64,000 nt of DNA, taken from positions 171,324 to 235,323 of the forward strand of contig JASANG010001052.1 in NCBI GenBank assembly GCA_030248215.1, written 5' to 3'. How positions within the stretch are numbered: position 1 is the first letter of the stretch; each line of letters begins with the position of its first letter. The stretch comes from Enoplolaimus lenunculus (Eukaryota > Nematoda > Enoplea > Enoplida > Thoracostomopsidae). The position numbers were made by a program, and so were the translations under genes. Positions 22,758 to 33,966 of this stretch are shown here, piece after piece. The notes beneath the pieces were generated by a model. It did not search any database, had not been told where the DNA came from, and was given only the letters and a program-made list of their open reading frames with translations.

Positions 22758-23482
22758 TAGGGAACGGCCGGATCCAAAATTTTGCATTTACCGGATCCGG
22801 ATCTTAAAATTCAGATCCGGCCGGATCCGGATACGGATCTTAACAGCCGGATAATTTTTCATTACCTAACGTATAGAAAAAGTTCAACTCATTCTTTCGC
22901 AAAATTAGACAACTAAACTTACAGCGACTAAAAATAGGTCTGTAAAATTTTTATGTTTGTTCTTCTTCCGCAACAACACTGGTCTCCACGTATATGTAAT
23001 TAAGGTGTTAACTTTGAAACATATTCCTGAAAAATGTTTCTCATTATTAATTACTACACTTATTGCAATCACGCATTTTATGGTGAATTTTAGCCTCACG
23101 CTTAGAAATATGTTTGTACTACTGCTACAACCATTTGTTCTAGAATATCCACTGTTTTGCTAAATTTCACTGCACTTTTAAGTGGTTATATGTATATAAG
23201 TATAAGTATTTGCCAAGCAGTTTGTATCACTAGCTATGAAACTTGCAAATACATACACTTTTATATTCAATTTGTTACATAGGTATTTCCTATAGACATT
23301 CCAACAAAGCTACGTACGCATAGTTGAAATACATACACCAAGTCCGGTATGTTTTTGTTTGTATATCAAATTTCGGATCCGGAGATCCAGTAGTTTATTT
23401 TACCGGATCCAGATTCGAATCGGGATCTTAAAAATTGCAGAGATCCGGCCCGGATCCGGATGTCGGATCCGGTCGATCCCTA
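22758..23482. mobile_element. hAT-like MITE, ATCCGG family
   Basis: Left end TAGGGAACGGCCGGATCC, right end GGATCCGGTCGATCCCTA. A perfect 8-bp duplication ttcctaaa flanks it (22750-22757 and 23483-23490). Subterminal arrays of CCGGAT are dense at both ends. It ends about 220 bp before the ABHD2 start codon, so it lies in or next to that gene's promoter or 5' UTR. Confidence 0.92.
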
Positions 23483-23703
23483 TTCCTAAAGCATCAGTTT
23501 CAAGTTAAGCAGATGCTCCGTGTATGAACAACCTCGCTTGATAATTTTTAACTTTTGATAATGGCAAATACACGTACTTATTTTACTTATATCATATATG
23601 TATATAACTTTTTGCAACTTTGAAAAATGGCGCACCTAATGTTTTAGATTCATTTGCTCAAGCTTTATAACAGACGCATTAAGCAACATCCTATGTTGAC
23701 ACA

Positions 23704-26700
23704 ATGGAATTATTGCTGTGGTTATATGAGCTTTTTGAACCGGTGACTTTTTCACATACAGCCCTGGTTTGTGTTCTGTTCTCAGTTGTTTCAATGGCGA
23801 AACTGATGCAATTGTTTTCGTTTGCTGAAGTGCCCAAAGTGTACTTTTGCCAGTCATCAGATCATAAAAGGAATTTAATGCATGACGTTGTTGAACAGTG
23901 TACTATTTTGCACCAAAAGTAAGCTTTTCGTGTATCCGTACAAAAGTTGCGTATCGGTTCAAAAAGGAATTTTTCCTGTAATGCTCTAGTATGTCTTTAA
24001 AGCTTGCTTAGTTTTTTATTCACCGATCTAGTTTGTTTAAGAGGCTGCAAAGCGGAACTGGATTATACCGGAATCGTAGCCGGAACAGCAAATTTATACC
24101 GGAATCGGAACTCCAAAATTTGTGACACAAGTGTAATATTGATTTAGAGTGTCTGTTGGCTGGCAACAATTCTCAAAAACGTCGCTTGAACTAATTGGCA
24201 ATCATTTTTTGGCTCTGTAAAGCTAAACTACAATCAATTATTTATAAGTTAGCTCATCGAAAACAATAGATAATGATACAGAATTTTTATACAACATATC
24301 ACAACATGTAGGTCTAAAATTAAAATGTGAAAATTCCGACTGATTGCACAATCGGAATCGGAACTCGTTTTGAATCGGAATCTGAATTCCGATTGCACCT
24401 GTTGTTTAAGTTCATATATAAATTAAGCATGTACTGACATATAAATAGTTGTGTATTTTAAAGTTGAAACGGAGCCGTGTCATTGTTTAATACGCAATAG
24501 AAATGTTATATACTAAATGTGCAACTGTAATTATCAGACAGCTATTCTGCAATCTCCGCTCTTCAGGCTTGGTTGCATTGACCTTTCTCCAAAGTAAATT
24601 CACATCAACGTACCTGTTTTATTTGTGTATCTTTTAGGTACAATCCACCGTTAATTGGAGGTCGAAACGGACATTTCCAAACGGTGACTTATTCACTGTT
24701 CGGCCGCGTTACTAATTTTGCATTATCCAACATTCGGTATTACTTTACACTCGCTGATGGCACCACAATAACATTTGACGTCTTTGAAGCACTCGTGAGG
24801 CATAATGCAGGTTGGAATAGAACAACATTTTTATTGCGACAGTTGGCTTAAAATCTCGTCATTTAATCTATAGAATTATTTCTAGCGGTGCGATATATAT
24901 TAGATGTTGCCGAGCTGTGGTTTTTAATATTTGTTTTTATGTCAGCAATCGTCACTGGGTATGTATGTGCAGCGTGAAAAACCGATGTAGGATCTTGAAC
25001 TATAAATATAGGCTTCTTTGAAACGTAAGCACATACCGTTGGGTCTTTAGGACGCTACGTAAATCAGAGTGTGACTGGGTATACGATTCTGGCAAAGAAC
25101 CAACATATAGTTCCGGTCTTGTCGGTTTCAGTTACAACCGGCATGTATGATCAACACGATTTAGCATCGTTTAACTTGTACGTAATTAGGGATGTGCCGA
25201 TTAATTGGCATCGGTAGTAATCGGCACTTTTCGTGATTATCGGCGCTGCAAAAAAACTGCCGATTCTTTGCCGATACTTTTTGCACATAACAGTCAGTTA
25301 GATTGCTAGATTGCTATCAATTTCATTTATGATTGTTAGGGTTTAAATTTTCGTATAATTATGTAATGTAGTATCCTATCTGTTAATTAAGCATGGTGTA
25401 CTAAAGTTGGAATCGGCATCGGTTAAGTATCGGCAAAATTTCAAAATAAGAATCGGCATCGGCAAAAATTTTGGTATCGGTACATCCCTATACGTAATAT
25501 ATTTGTCCCACGTGGTAGGTTCGAGCCCCGCCGCATCTAGCGTAAAATTTTAATGTATGGTTTCATGTGGTACTGCTTAAGTTTAATTATAAGAGTTTCC
25601 AATAAGCTTATGTTTAAACCTAACCTAAGTCTAAGTATATATGATTGGCCGTATTTCTTATATTATACTTCAGGTGATTACACTCTCGCAATCTGTCCTG
25701 GGATTGCCAACAGCAGTGAAAGCGCATACATTCGCACACTTATTAACTATGCACAACGTGCAGGATTTCGGTGCGCGGTATTAAATCATTTGGGCGCGTT
25801 GAGATCTGTTAAACTGACTTCGAATAGAATTTTTACTTACGGTATTTATGCAGTTTGTTATCGCTTAAAGCATTTTTGTATTTGAATTAATTAGTCTTTC
25901 GTAGAGAATTTAATTTTTGATTTCCCGAAAACAGTTAACCAAATAAATAGAATTGTTTCGTGAAACTTGAAGAATTGACTTAGACGTAAAATAAGTTGAG
26001 GAAGCGAAAGAACTGTTTATTGCGAGCGAAAATAAATATTGCGGTAAATCCAGAAAATTTTATTCAAATGTCTGATATACGACAAAATATTACGTTTGAA
26101 TGGTTGGACTGTGGGAGAGACCTTTTTTACAAACAGCATAGCTCTTCAGATATCATCATTTCAGTGTTGTTCGTGATTCTTTAAACATTCAAATTGATTA
26201 TAATTTAGTAGTTCAGGTGGTACTCAAGAATATCGGCTGATGGTTTTGAAACTGTGCGAAATGTATCCTGACACTCGGATCTTTGTCATCGGTTTCAGCA
26301 TGGGAGCGAACATTGCAACGAAATTCCTTGGAGAGGATCCAGTATTCCGTGAACGAATTGTCTCCGGCGTGTCGGTGTGTCAAGGATATGATGCGCTTAA
26401 GTGAGTTAGAAAGTTTACGCGCTCACTATGTTTGAGAATATATTATATTGGTTTGCGATACCATTCCTCATTTTGTGTTGAAGGTATGAATATGTATTGG
26501 TGTTAAAGTACTCGTCATTTTTGCTCAGGTACACTTTAGGCCTAGACTTATATAAGCCTTATCCTAAGCCTAAGCCTGTGTGACAAAACTGTACAATAAC
26601 CGCTGACACTTACAGCGTTCAACATAATATATAAACTTGGCTGGGTAATATTATTGTTGTGATGTCGGTAACAATATAGTTCTCTTTATTGCACCATATA

Positions 26701-29015
26701 CCGGTTGAATTTTGTTTTGACACATTAATACGAAATTTTTTTGTATAAATCCGTTTGCAGGGCATCGCCATATCTGCTCCAATGGAATAGTCTGCGTCGG
26801 TTTTATTTGTACATAATGACCGAAAATATGAAACATTTATTGCGTGATCATTACGATCGAGCAGTTGAGCCTCATGTTAAATCGGGCACCATTGAAGACG
26901 AACAGAAAATCTGGTCTGCGACCTCGCTGGTAGCACTTGACGAATGTTACAGCAGGTACTTGCTTTTAATATTCTTGCTGCAATACTAACAGAGCAACTG
27001 GAGATACCAGATATTGATTTGCTGGAGCTGGATAGGGAATTTTTACCGTAATTGGATGTTATCCGGATATAGAGTGTAAATGATAGCAAACGATTTGGTA
27101 TATCTTCTAAACCCGTTTTAAATATGATATACGGCATCTGAACCGTAAATACCCGGTATGCACCTTGTATATTTTATCTGTCTATTCGCTAATTCACTGT
27201 TCGTAGCGGAGTTATATTGATTGTGACAGATCTTGCTATTTTTTCTGTAAATAGAACCTGCTAATTTCGTTAATACAAAAAATTCTGAACCTTTAATTGT
27301 ATTGTTTTCGTCGGCTGTTCACGCGAACACTATGATACGTAAATAAAGTGTCCGTTTTTTTCTTTTTGTATTTTGCTCCTTGACAGTCTTATCAGCTAAA
27401 TAGCTTGCTTCTGCGTAAATTCTGTGAAGAACTTTTTTAAAATATTGCAGCGTTTTCACATTATTTTCCTTTATAAAGTCACTATTTTAATTGCCGTTCA
27501 CAGCACTGCCAGGGTTAGGAGCATTCGTTTTGTTGACTTTTCATTATTGATAATATAGTGCATAGTTTACTTTTAAAAACTCACAGTAGCAGGTTTTTAT
27601 GATGCGATATGTGTATTTGGAAAATTATTGTGGTAGCACGTGAATGCGACCTGACTAATAAAAGATGTTTTTAGTGATTTGTGGTAGACATACGTAGTTT
27701 CCGCAAATATCCTGTCTATGGTGCTAATTTGATGGAATCTGTACTATTATTTTGACGGAAAGCATGTTATGCAATATAGTGTTCGGTTGTTCGGCGCTGA
27801 ATGTATATATTATGGAATTATAGTTGGATCTGATCTAGAATCTAGGCAAATGCATTATGTTTTTAACGACGAAGATGTCCTAAACATCGTTCAACGATAC
27901 AAATTTGCGTGTATCCATTTACAAAAAATTACTTGTGCATATTCTAAATATAATTTATGCGCATGGCAACCACACAATGTGAATTTGTTGATATAAAAAT
28001 TTAATCACACATACGTCTTAATTCAATTTCTGTTTATTTTTAGAAAAGTCGCAGGTTTTTCGAGTTTGGAACAGTTTTACGAATGGTGCAGCTGCAGCAA
28101 CGTAATGCAAAATGTATGTTCTTTACGGGCATTAGCTTTAGCAATATAATGTTTGGTATTGAAAAGCCGTATTCGTAATCATATGTATGTTTTCTGCAGC
28201 TCGCGGTAAGTGAAAAACATAATGACCAACTTGTAAAACTAAACTTATGAATTAATCCAAACAGAAAGGACATTTAGTATTATGTGTTATCACAATGTTT
28301 TATATTTAGATAAAAGTTCCAATGTGCTACTTGAATGCGTTAGACGATCCTCTTGTGCCGGAAAGCCTCCTGGATATGCCAAGAACTATTGCCGGTAAGT
28401 TGTCAAATAATTATCTGCTGCAGCTGGGACAATAATGTGCTCTACCCAGGTTAAAAAGTGCACCTGATTCTTAAGTACTCTCACAACTCAGAGTAGTGTG
28501 TCCTTATCTTTTGGTTGAATATATAATTGGGAAATTGGTACAAAGTTTGTAACTTATCTTTGAATATTCTGGCGTACTAAAAGCATCCCGCTGCGAAGCT
28601 ACGTCTGAGCTAATTAATTTCCAATACATAATTCATGTTAATATTATGAGTTTAAGACTTTTAATTATGTCTTTTTAAAAACGTGCAAAATGTTTCAGAG
28701 TCAACTCCAAATACAGTATTCATCACTACAAAGCATGGTGGACATTTGGGTTTTCTTGAAGGCTATTTAGCTGGACCGTATGAAGTGACCTGGTTAGATC
28801 GGTTCATTGTCGACTATTGTAATTCTGTGATCGCTTGTTACGAACGACTTCCGAAGCCCAAGTATCTGCTGAAATCATCGGGAAGTCCAGAAACACCCTT
28901 CCGAATGAGGAAAGATTCGAAGCTGCGAAACAAAAGTGGAACGACAGAGACTTGTGGCACAGAATCGTATGAACGTCCACCACCGGATCCTAGTCCCTCT
29001 CAACCTTTACTGTGA
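23704..29015 (+). CDS. ABHD2: ABHD2-type alpha/beta hydrolase (acylglycerol lipase family), 8 coding exons
   Basis: Exons: 23704-23918, 24638-24810, 25674-25841, 26217-26400, 26761-26955, 28044-28113, 28310-28394, 28699-29015 (TGA). All junctions are GT-AG and in phase; 1407 nt, 468 aa (human ABHD2: 425). A hydrophobic N-terminal segment (about 20-36, LVCVLFSVVSMAKL) fits the family's single membrane anchor. Conserved blocks: YNPPLIGGRNGHFQT, ICPGIANSSESAYIRT, CAVLNHLGAL, GFSMGAN with nucleophile Ser213, LDDPLVPESLL with Asp347/348, and KHGGHLGFLEG with His379. The human nucleophile motif is GFSLGGN, so one glycine is alanine here. The C-terminal ~60 residues are polar and divergent. Family knowledge: ABHD2 is a membrane lipase cleaving monoacylglycerols such as 2-AG, progesterone-dependent in mammalian sperm. 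Enzyme activity is well supported; substrate in this animal is inferred. Confidence 0.95.
24041..24401 (+). mobile_element. hAT-like MITE, AATCGG family (copy 3)
   Basis: Left end GAGGCTGCAAAGCGGAACTG, right end TTCCGATTGCACCTG, both slightly worn relative to copies 1 and 2. A perfect 8-bp duplication ttgtttaa flanks it (24033-24040 and 24402-24409). It lies in the first ABHD2 intron. Confidence 0.9.
25187..25490. mobile_element. hAT-like MITE, CATCGG family (copy 1)
   Basis: Left end TAGGGATGTGCCGATTAATT, right end TATCGGTACATCCCTA. A perfect 8-bp duplication tacgtaat flanks it (25179-25186 and 25491-25498). GGCATCGG words recur near both ends. It lies in the second ABHD2 intron. Confidence 0.92.
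25509..25600 (+). repeat. 3' part of a tRNA-derived SINE-like repeat
   Basis: GGTTCGAGCCCCGCCGCAT is the T arm and acceptor end of the tRNA-like units at 46960 and 47211. The following GCGTAAAATTTT and TGTGGTACTGCTTAAG match the body after the 46960 unit. The 5' half of the tRNA part is absent. It lies 18 bp from the MITE at 25187-25490. Confidence 0.65.
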
Positions 29016-30137
29016 TATTTTGGTTGTTTCGAATAAGGCTGGTCTAGTATTTTATATACGTGTTTTGTTTTTTGGTCTCGTAAAATGGAAAAATTTACTT
29101 TTTAGCAAAATAATTCCATTGCAAAATACTATTGAAGCAATTCGTTCGCTAAGTAGTTGCTTCGTATTTGCTGACATACATAGTTGAGTGTAATTCGCTT
29201 GAAGTATTTGTGTTTGGGATCATTCAGATCTTATGATTGTGTTGTCAACCTATTCAATGTTGCAGATTTTACAACAGTCCTTTTCATAACAATTGCTGAT
29301 ACTTCGATTCTTAGGTCTTGGTTTTTAAAGCGCTGTGGGTAATATTTGATTAATCGTCTGGCTATATTCTCGTTCGTTTAAATGATAAAAGCACAATCAT
29401 ATAACGTGTGTATTCATGGCCATAGTTCAGATTTTTGAAAGAAGTCATGTGAATGTCTTACAAAACTTTTGGGGGGTGGTTTCGGGCGTTACCAGTTCAA
29501 AAATGTCTAAGGATGTCTGACAAAAATCATTCCAAAATAAGCGTTTAGCTCTGAAAATTTCTTTCCGGTACACCCTTGCTGGTATTGTTTGTGTGTATGT
29601 TCTTGTGGTTACTTTAGCTTGTATGCAACAACCTGGGTGCAGTGTGTGGAATTGAGTTGTAACAATTTTTTTGCTTGGTGTGAAGTTCATTCCAGAGTTA
29701 CAGTTGCATCCTAGTAGTTCAGCTATTTTATTCTTATTATCTAACTTAACATTCCTTGTACCACGGCTCATACGGTTAAGAGACATACTGTGGTCACCGT
29801 ACCTTTGAAGCATTAGTGTTTTGCTGTAATTAACCCAACCAAATTTGTAAACCGGTTCTTGTTTAGTTTCCCGCGTCACCATAAAATAGTTATAAAATGA
29901 TAAATGAAAAAGTCTCCCACATTTGCTAAGTAGTGTGCAAATGCTCACGTTTACTTTGCAATCAGGGAGACTGACGTCACCTTGAACCTGCTGCAATTTC
30001 AAGGGGCAGCACAACGGCAGGCTACAGCACCCAAGGTTCATTCACTAAGCGCTTTTTATACTAGAATTCCAAAAACGCAGATCAATGGTACTTCATTACA
30101 AATTTTAGGTAACTGAACCCCAGCAAATGATGTAAAG
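29016..30137. other. Region downstream of ABHD2
   Basis: This presumably holds the ABHD2 3' UTR on the plus strand. The only notable open stretch is on the opposite strand (29445-30041). I see no convincing poly(A) signal and no transposon ends. Confidence 0.45.
29445..30041 (-). CDS. Hypothetical open frame, 198 codons, unrecognised
   Basis: An uninterrupted ATG-to-stop frame of 597 nt is long for DNA this AT-rich. The product is Cys-rich at the start (CCSLPLCC) and Thr/Lys-rich later (KVTTRTYTQTIPARVYRKE), with no signal peptide, membrane segment or motif I can name. It lies tail-to-tail with ABHD2. It could be a small gene, an exon, a transposon remnant or chance. Confidence 0.25.
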   Translation of the reverse strand: MNLGCCSLPLCCPLKLQQVQGDVSLPDCKVNVSICTLLSKCGRLFHLSFYNYFMVTRETKQEPVYKFGWVNYSKTLMLQRYGDHSMSLNRMSRGTRNVKLDNKNKIAELLGCNCNSGMNFTPSKKIVTTQFHTLHPGCCIQAKVTTRTYTQTIPARVYRKEIFRAKRLFWNDFCQTSLDIFELVTPETTPQKFCKTFT

Positions 30138-30836
30138 CAAAACCAAACAAAAACCAATCAACAGGAGTACAGCATGTATATGTCTACTCCTGTAAATTGG
30201 TTTTCCCTGTTCGGTTCGGTAGTCCATGAGCTATGTATATGTCGCAGGGCAATCGGCTACTCAGACAAATTACTAAAATGGCCTATAAAAATCTGCTATT
30301 CTGAGCAAATAGCAGTTTGTTTAGGCGAATTGACTACTGTGAAACACGGCAAAACAAGTGATCAAAGTGGGATGTGGGTACGAATTTTTTACCCGACCAG
30401 CGCTTTACTAACGCAATTAAGATATATTTATCTGCGGGTATACTCGCGCTAAAAAGATTCTGCCCGCGACCAAGCTGTAAATGGAAAGTAAAAATAACGG
30501 AACCGAATATTGTTCAAAATAACGGAAACGGAAAACGGATATTGACGAATAACAGTTTCGAAGATGACTGGCATGGAATGAAAAATCTCCAAACCAAAAA
30601 TTAATCTTAAATCCATAGATTCATATTTCTGCACGACTCAAATACTTGCAACAGTGTACAAATTTAGATCCTATATCCGGGTAACATCCGGTTCCGGTTC
30701 AAAATTCACTATGCGGTTCCGATATCCGGTAAGGAAATGGACACAGATTTTTACCGGAAAATAAAACGGAAACTAAAATCCGGTTACACCCTCACGTCTT
30801 ACGCGCTTGAAGTTAAACCATTATTTTTGTGGTATC
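30138..30836 (+). repeat. Dispersed repeat R1, copy B
   Basis: Second copy of the repeat seen at 20985-22155, in the same orientation. It includes the AACGGA-family MITE from about 30471 (AAGCTGTAAATGGAAAGTAA) to about 30793 (GGTTACACCCT), but not the nested TTCCGG element. Compared with copy A it carries an extra ~45 bases around 30325-30370 (GCGAATTGACTACTGTGAAA). Confidence 0.85.
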
Positions 30837-30930
30837 AGAAAAGTTTGGTGCGGGGTAAATACTGTCGATTTGTTAGCCGCATGATACAAATCTGTACTCG
30901 CGAATACACAAAGTTCAATAGCAGTTTAGA

Positions 30931-31161
30931 CGGGGTGCAACCGGAATTGCGATTTCGATTAGAATTCCGATTCAAGACGAGTTCCGATTCCGATTGCACA
31001 GTAAATCGGAATGTTAAGCCAACAAACACCCTAAATCAACATGATATTTGTCAATACAAATTATCCGTACAGTCACAAAATTTCTAGTTCCGATTACAAT
31101 TCCGGTATAAATTTCCTGTTTCGATTCCGGTATATATAAACCAGTTCCACTTTGCATCCTG
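30931..31161 (-). mobile_element. hAT-like MITE, AATCGG family (copy 4), short
   Basis: Inverse orientation: starts CGGGGTGCAACCGGAATTGC and ends CAGTTCCACTTTGCATCCTG. A perfect 8-bp duplication agtttaga flanks it (30923-30930 and 31162-31169). It is 231 bp against ~400 in full copies, so it has an internal deletion. Confidence 0.9.
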
Positions 31162-31731
31162 AGTTTAGACTAGGCCAAACATTTATTATTTGATACAGCT
31201 GGGCCTTGGCCACTTAGTACTTGGCCTGAATAGTAAATTTTCTTTCGACGTATACTTGAGCTGTGTGTGTATTTTCTGAGTGCCGCGTAGTTTCCAGTTT
31301 ATGCTCATCATGTGACGATCTCTCGTGTCACGTTGAATATATTTGTATTTTAAATTATCGTTTTAATATAGGCAACAGTGTTGAACAGCACGAACATTAG
31401 TGTCAAAAACATCAGGTTTTAGTGTTATTCTCATATATGACTATAAGTGCCTAGGCTCAGCAAATATATACGTACAGAGTTTTTGCATTTTTCAATATAT
31501 AAATACCGTGTTTATTAAGCTGTTTTCATTGCCAAAACTAATCAGAAAACATTCAGAACAACGATTTCAATTTTAGTAACCAAAGAAAGTTCTGTTGTTA
31601 AACATTAAATGTTCTGATGCATTATATACTGTCAATGTCTTTATGGCTTATTAAATTGTTTTCTGTTATTTTCGTACTGTTTATGTTCAAGAATTGGCAA
31701 ACATATAAATTGACGGGTGGTCGGTTATTCT

Positions 31732-31867
31732 CACGCTGCAAAAAATGGTGAGTCAAATCGACTCCGAAATAGGCTTTTCCATGACTACACAAACTGAGTC
31801 GAAATATGACTCAGTTTGTGTAGTCAGGAAAAGCCTATTTCGGAGAGACTCACCATTTTTTCCAGTG
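31732..31867. mobile_element. Near-perfect palindromic MITE, 136 bp
   Basis: Left half TGCAAAAAATGGTGAGTCAA ... TGACTACACAAACTGAGTCG, mirrored as GACTCAGTTTGTGTAGTCAG ... ACTCACCATTTTTTCCAGTG. The right end is followed by TA, as in Tc1/mariner-type MITEs; the left flank does not show TA cleanly. The whole element folds on itself with almost no loop. Confidence 0.88.
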
Positions 31868-31879
31868 TAAAAATGATAG

Positions 31880-32091
31880 TTAGTTTTGGCCAATATCTGC
31901 AATATGATGTTAAGTTTTTGGTTTTTACGCTAATTTTCTGCGAAATTTCGAAAATTCTTTCCTGAAAATTGTGACAAAATAAAACGAAACGCACTAAACA
32001 GATATATTTTGCAAAATTTTACTACCGAAATTGCCGGAGCCAGAGGTCGATTTTATGCTGGAGCCGGAAGCAGACCTCCGGTTGTAGCCTG
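31880..32091 (-). mobile_element. MITE fragment, GAGCCG family (copy 1)
   Basis: The interior (TTACGCTAATTTTCTGCGAAATTTCG within 31925-31955) and the right end CAGACCTCCGGTTGTAGCCTG match the copy at 57056-57411. GGAGCCGGA words crowd the right end. The left terminus is missing. Confidence 0.6.
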
Positions 32092-32199
32092 CTATGGGGG
32101 AAATTAGACTATCACAGCCAATGGAATTCTTCCGGGGAAACATGCTAAGCTAGCAATCTTTCCGGAGGAGGGCGCGAACTCGCTGTGAAGGAAAAGTCA

Positions 32200-32400
32200 A
32201 ACTATAGCTAAAACAAACCTGAATTCAGTAGCTTATCGCTTGAACAGAAAAATTGACAAATTTGAGGTTTGAAACTATATAAAAATATTACGGAAAACGG
32301 ATATTGCACTATTAGTTTCAAAGATCTTCCGGATATGTATCCGGAAAGAAACGTGTATCCGGATATCCGCCGGATATCCGAAATGCTATTATCCAAAAAC
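32200..32400. repeat. ATCCGGATATCCGG-type element fragment
   Basis: Words TCCGGATATCCGCCGGATAT and GGAAACGGAT... occur around 32330-32385, as in MITE ends elsewhere. Similar fragments lie at 33570-33650 and 57580-57640 (shared GAATCGAGTTTCGGATAT at the latter, AAATCGAGTTTCGGATAT at the former). No full ends. Confidence 0.4.
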
Positions 32401-33782
32401 TTTTTGGAATAATTTGCATGATTCCACCACCCAAATACCTGGAGTTGACGATAGAAATTCTATTTCCGAACCTCAGTTAGAATATTAAACCACATTGTTG
32501 CATAATTGTTCCATGATGATTTAAAATCTTGATTTCTTAACTTATGGCGTAAAAAATGTTTTGGAATATATACTTTGCTTTGTTTCACCGCTAAAAGTAG
32601 CTGTACCTAACGAAAAGAAATTCTGTATTCATTCAGACCTCAGTCAGAAAATTGAACTTCTTCACGATTTTTGTGAATTTTATTTTTTCGGTGTATATTG
32701 TTTGTAAAATTAAGAGCTACTGCCAGAAAAGTTGTTATAATTCAGTATCATATTGAACATTTCTTTTCTTACATCTTGTTGAATGAATACTGTCATGAGC
32801 TCTGTCCTGCAGTGGATCTTGCGTATGAAACGTAGTTTAATGTTCGAAAAACAAAGCTTAAGCCTAAGGCCAAGCAACAAAATTAGTGCTTAAGCCTTAT
32901 CTATAACGATCTAGTGAGAAAGCGGATCCAAAGGGAGGGGGCGGCGTAGGCGTTAAGTCAGAAATTTACTTTTATAAAATTATAAGTTGCCTACTTTACA
33001 ATATTTTTCTTCACAAAATTGTTTAGTGCTATAATGAAAAAAGGTCCCTGCTCCCTACCTTACAATTTTCTCCTCCGAAAAGTTTTTGGGAAAAAATTGC
33101 GTTTCAAACATTTACCTACCATCCCTCCCCGTCAGAAATTTCTGTATCAACCGCTGAAAGCAGGGCACCACTAACAGTAACATGAGCTGATGTTTGTACG
33201 ATTTAGCGTATGTATGTTTCAATGTGGTCCATTCTTCTTGGAACGAAAACGACTCGTGTATAATAGTTCGAGGGAAGGGTGACATTCGATGGAATCTCTC
33301 TTGCAGCTGTTGAAATCAGGAGGAGGACAAGCCAAATCAATTCAATTTCAGGTTGCCAACGCAGGTATTCAGTAGTTTTTAGCAAACTTCAAAACCGAAT
33401 ACCCAGAACTATTGAAGCACTTGCTTAATAAATAACAATTTTTAGAATTGTATCGCATACGCTCATAACAATGAGCTTATGGGTCACGGCGTATCCTTTA
33501 GAACAACAAGTTAAAACAACTTATGTTAAGAAACAAAAATTGAGGTTCGGAAACCCAAAAGTGCAAAATCGAGTTTCGGATATCCGAAATGGAAAAATTC
33601 ATTTCGGATATCCGGATAAATATCCGGCAAGAATTGCTGGATATGAAAAAATATCCTATGCCCATCACTAATCTGTAGTAAAAATAACTGAATTTCCAGT
33701 ATATCTTTCTGTAATGGAAACTGATGCCTATTTTTATTGGATACGGATATCGGGTTACACCCTGTTGCCTACCACACATATA

Positions 33783-33966
33783 CATTGCAAGAAATGGTGA
33801 ATCAAATTGACTTTCCGAAATAGGCTTTTTCTGATTACACAAACTGAGTCAAAATTCGACGCCAACAGTTAGATTCTACCCATTTCACTCTGGCCGAGTC
33901 GAATTTTGACTGTAGTCAGGAAAAGCGTATTTCGGAGAGTCAATTTGACTCACCATTTTAGCAGTG
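33783..33966. mobile_element. Palindromic MITE related to 31732-31867, with spacer
   Basis: Ends CATTGCAAGAAATGGTGAAT and TCACCATTTTAGCAGTG, with GACTTTCCGAAATAGGCTTT mirrored by AAAAGCGTATTTCGGAGAGTC nearby. A ~60-bp non-palindromic spacer (GCCAACAGTTAGATTCTACC) separates the arms. The left end is preceded by TA. It is more diverged than the first copy. Confidence 0.8.
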
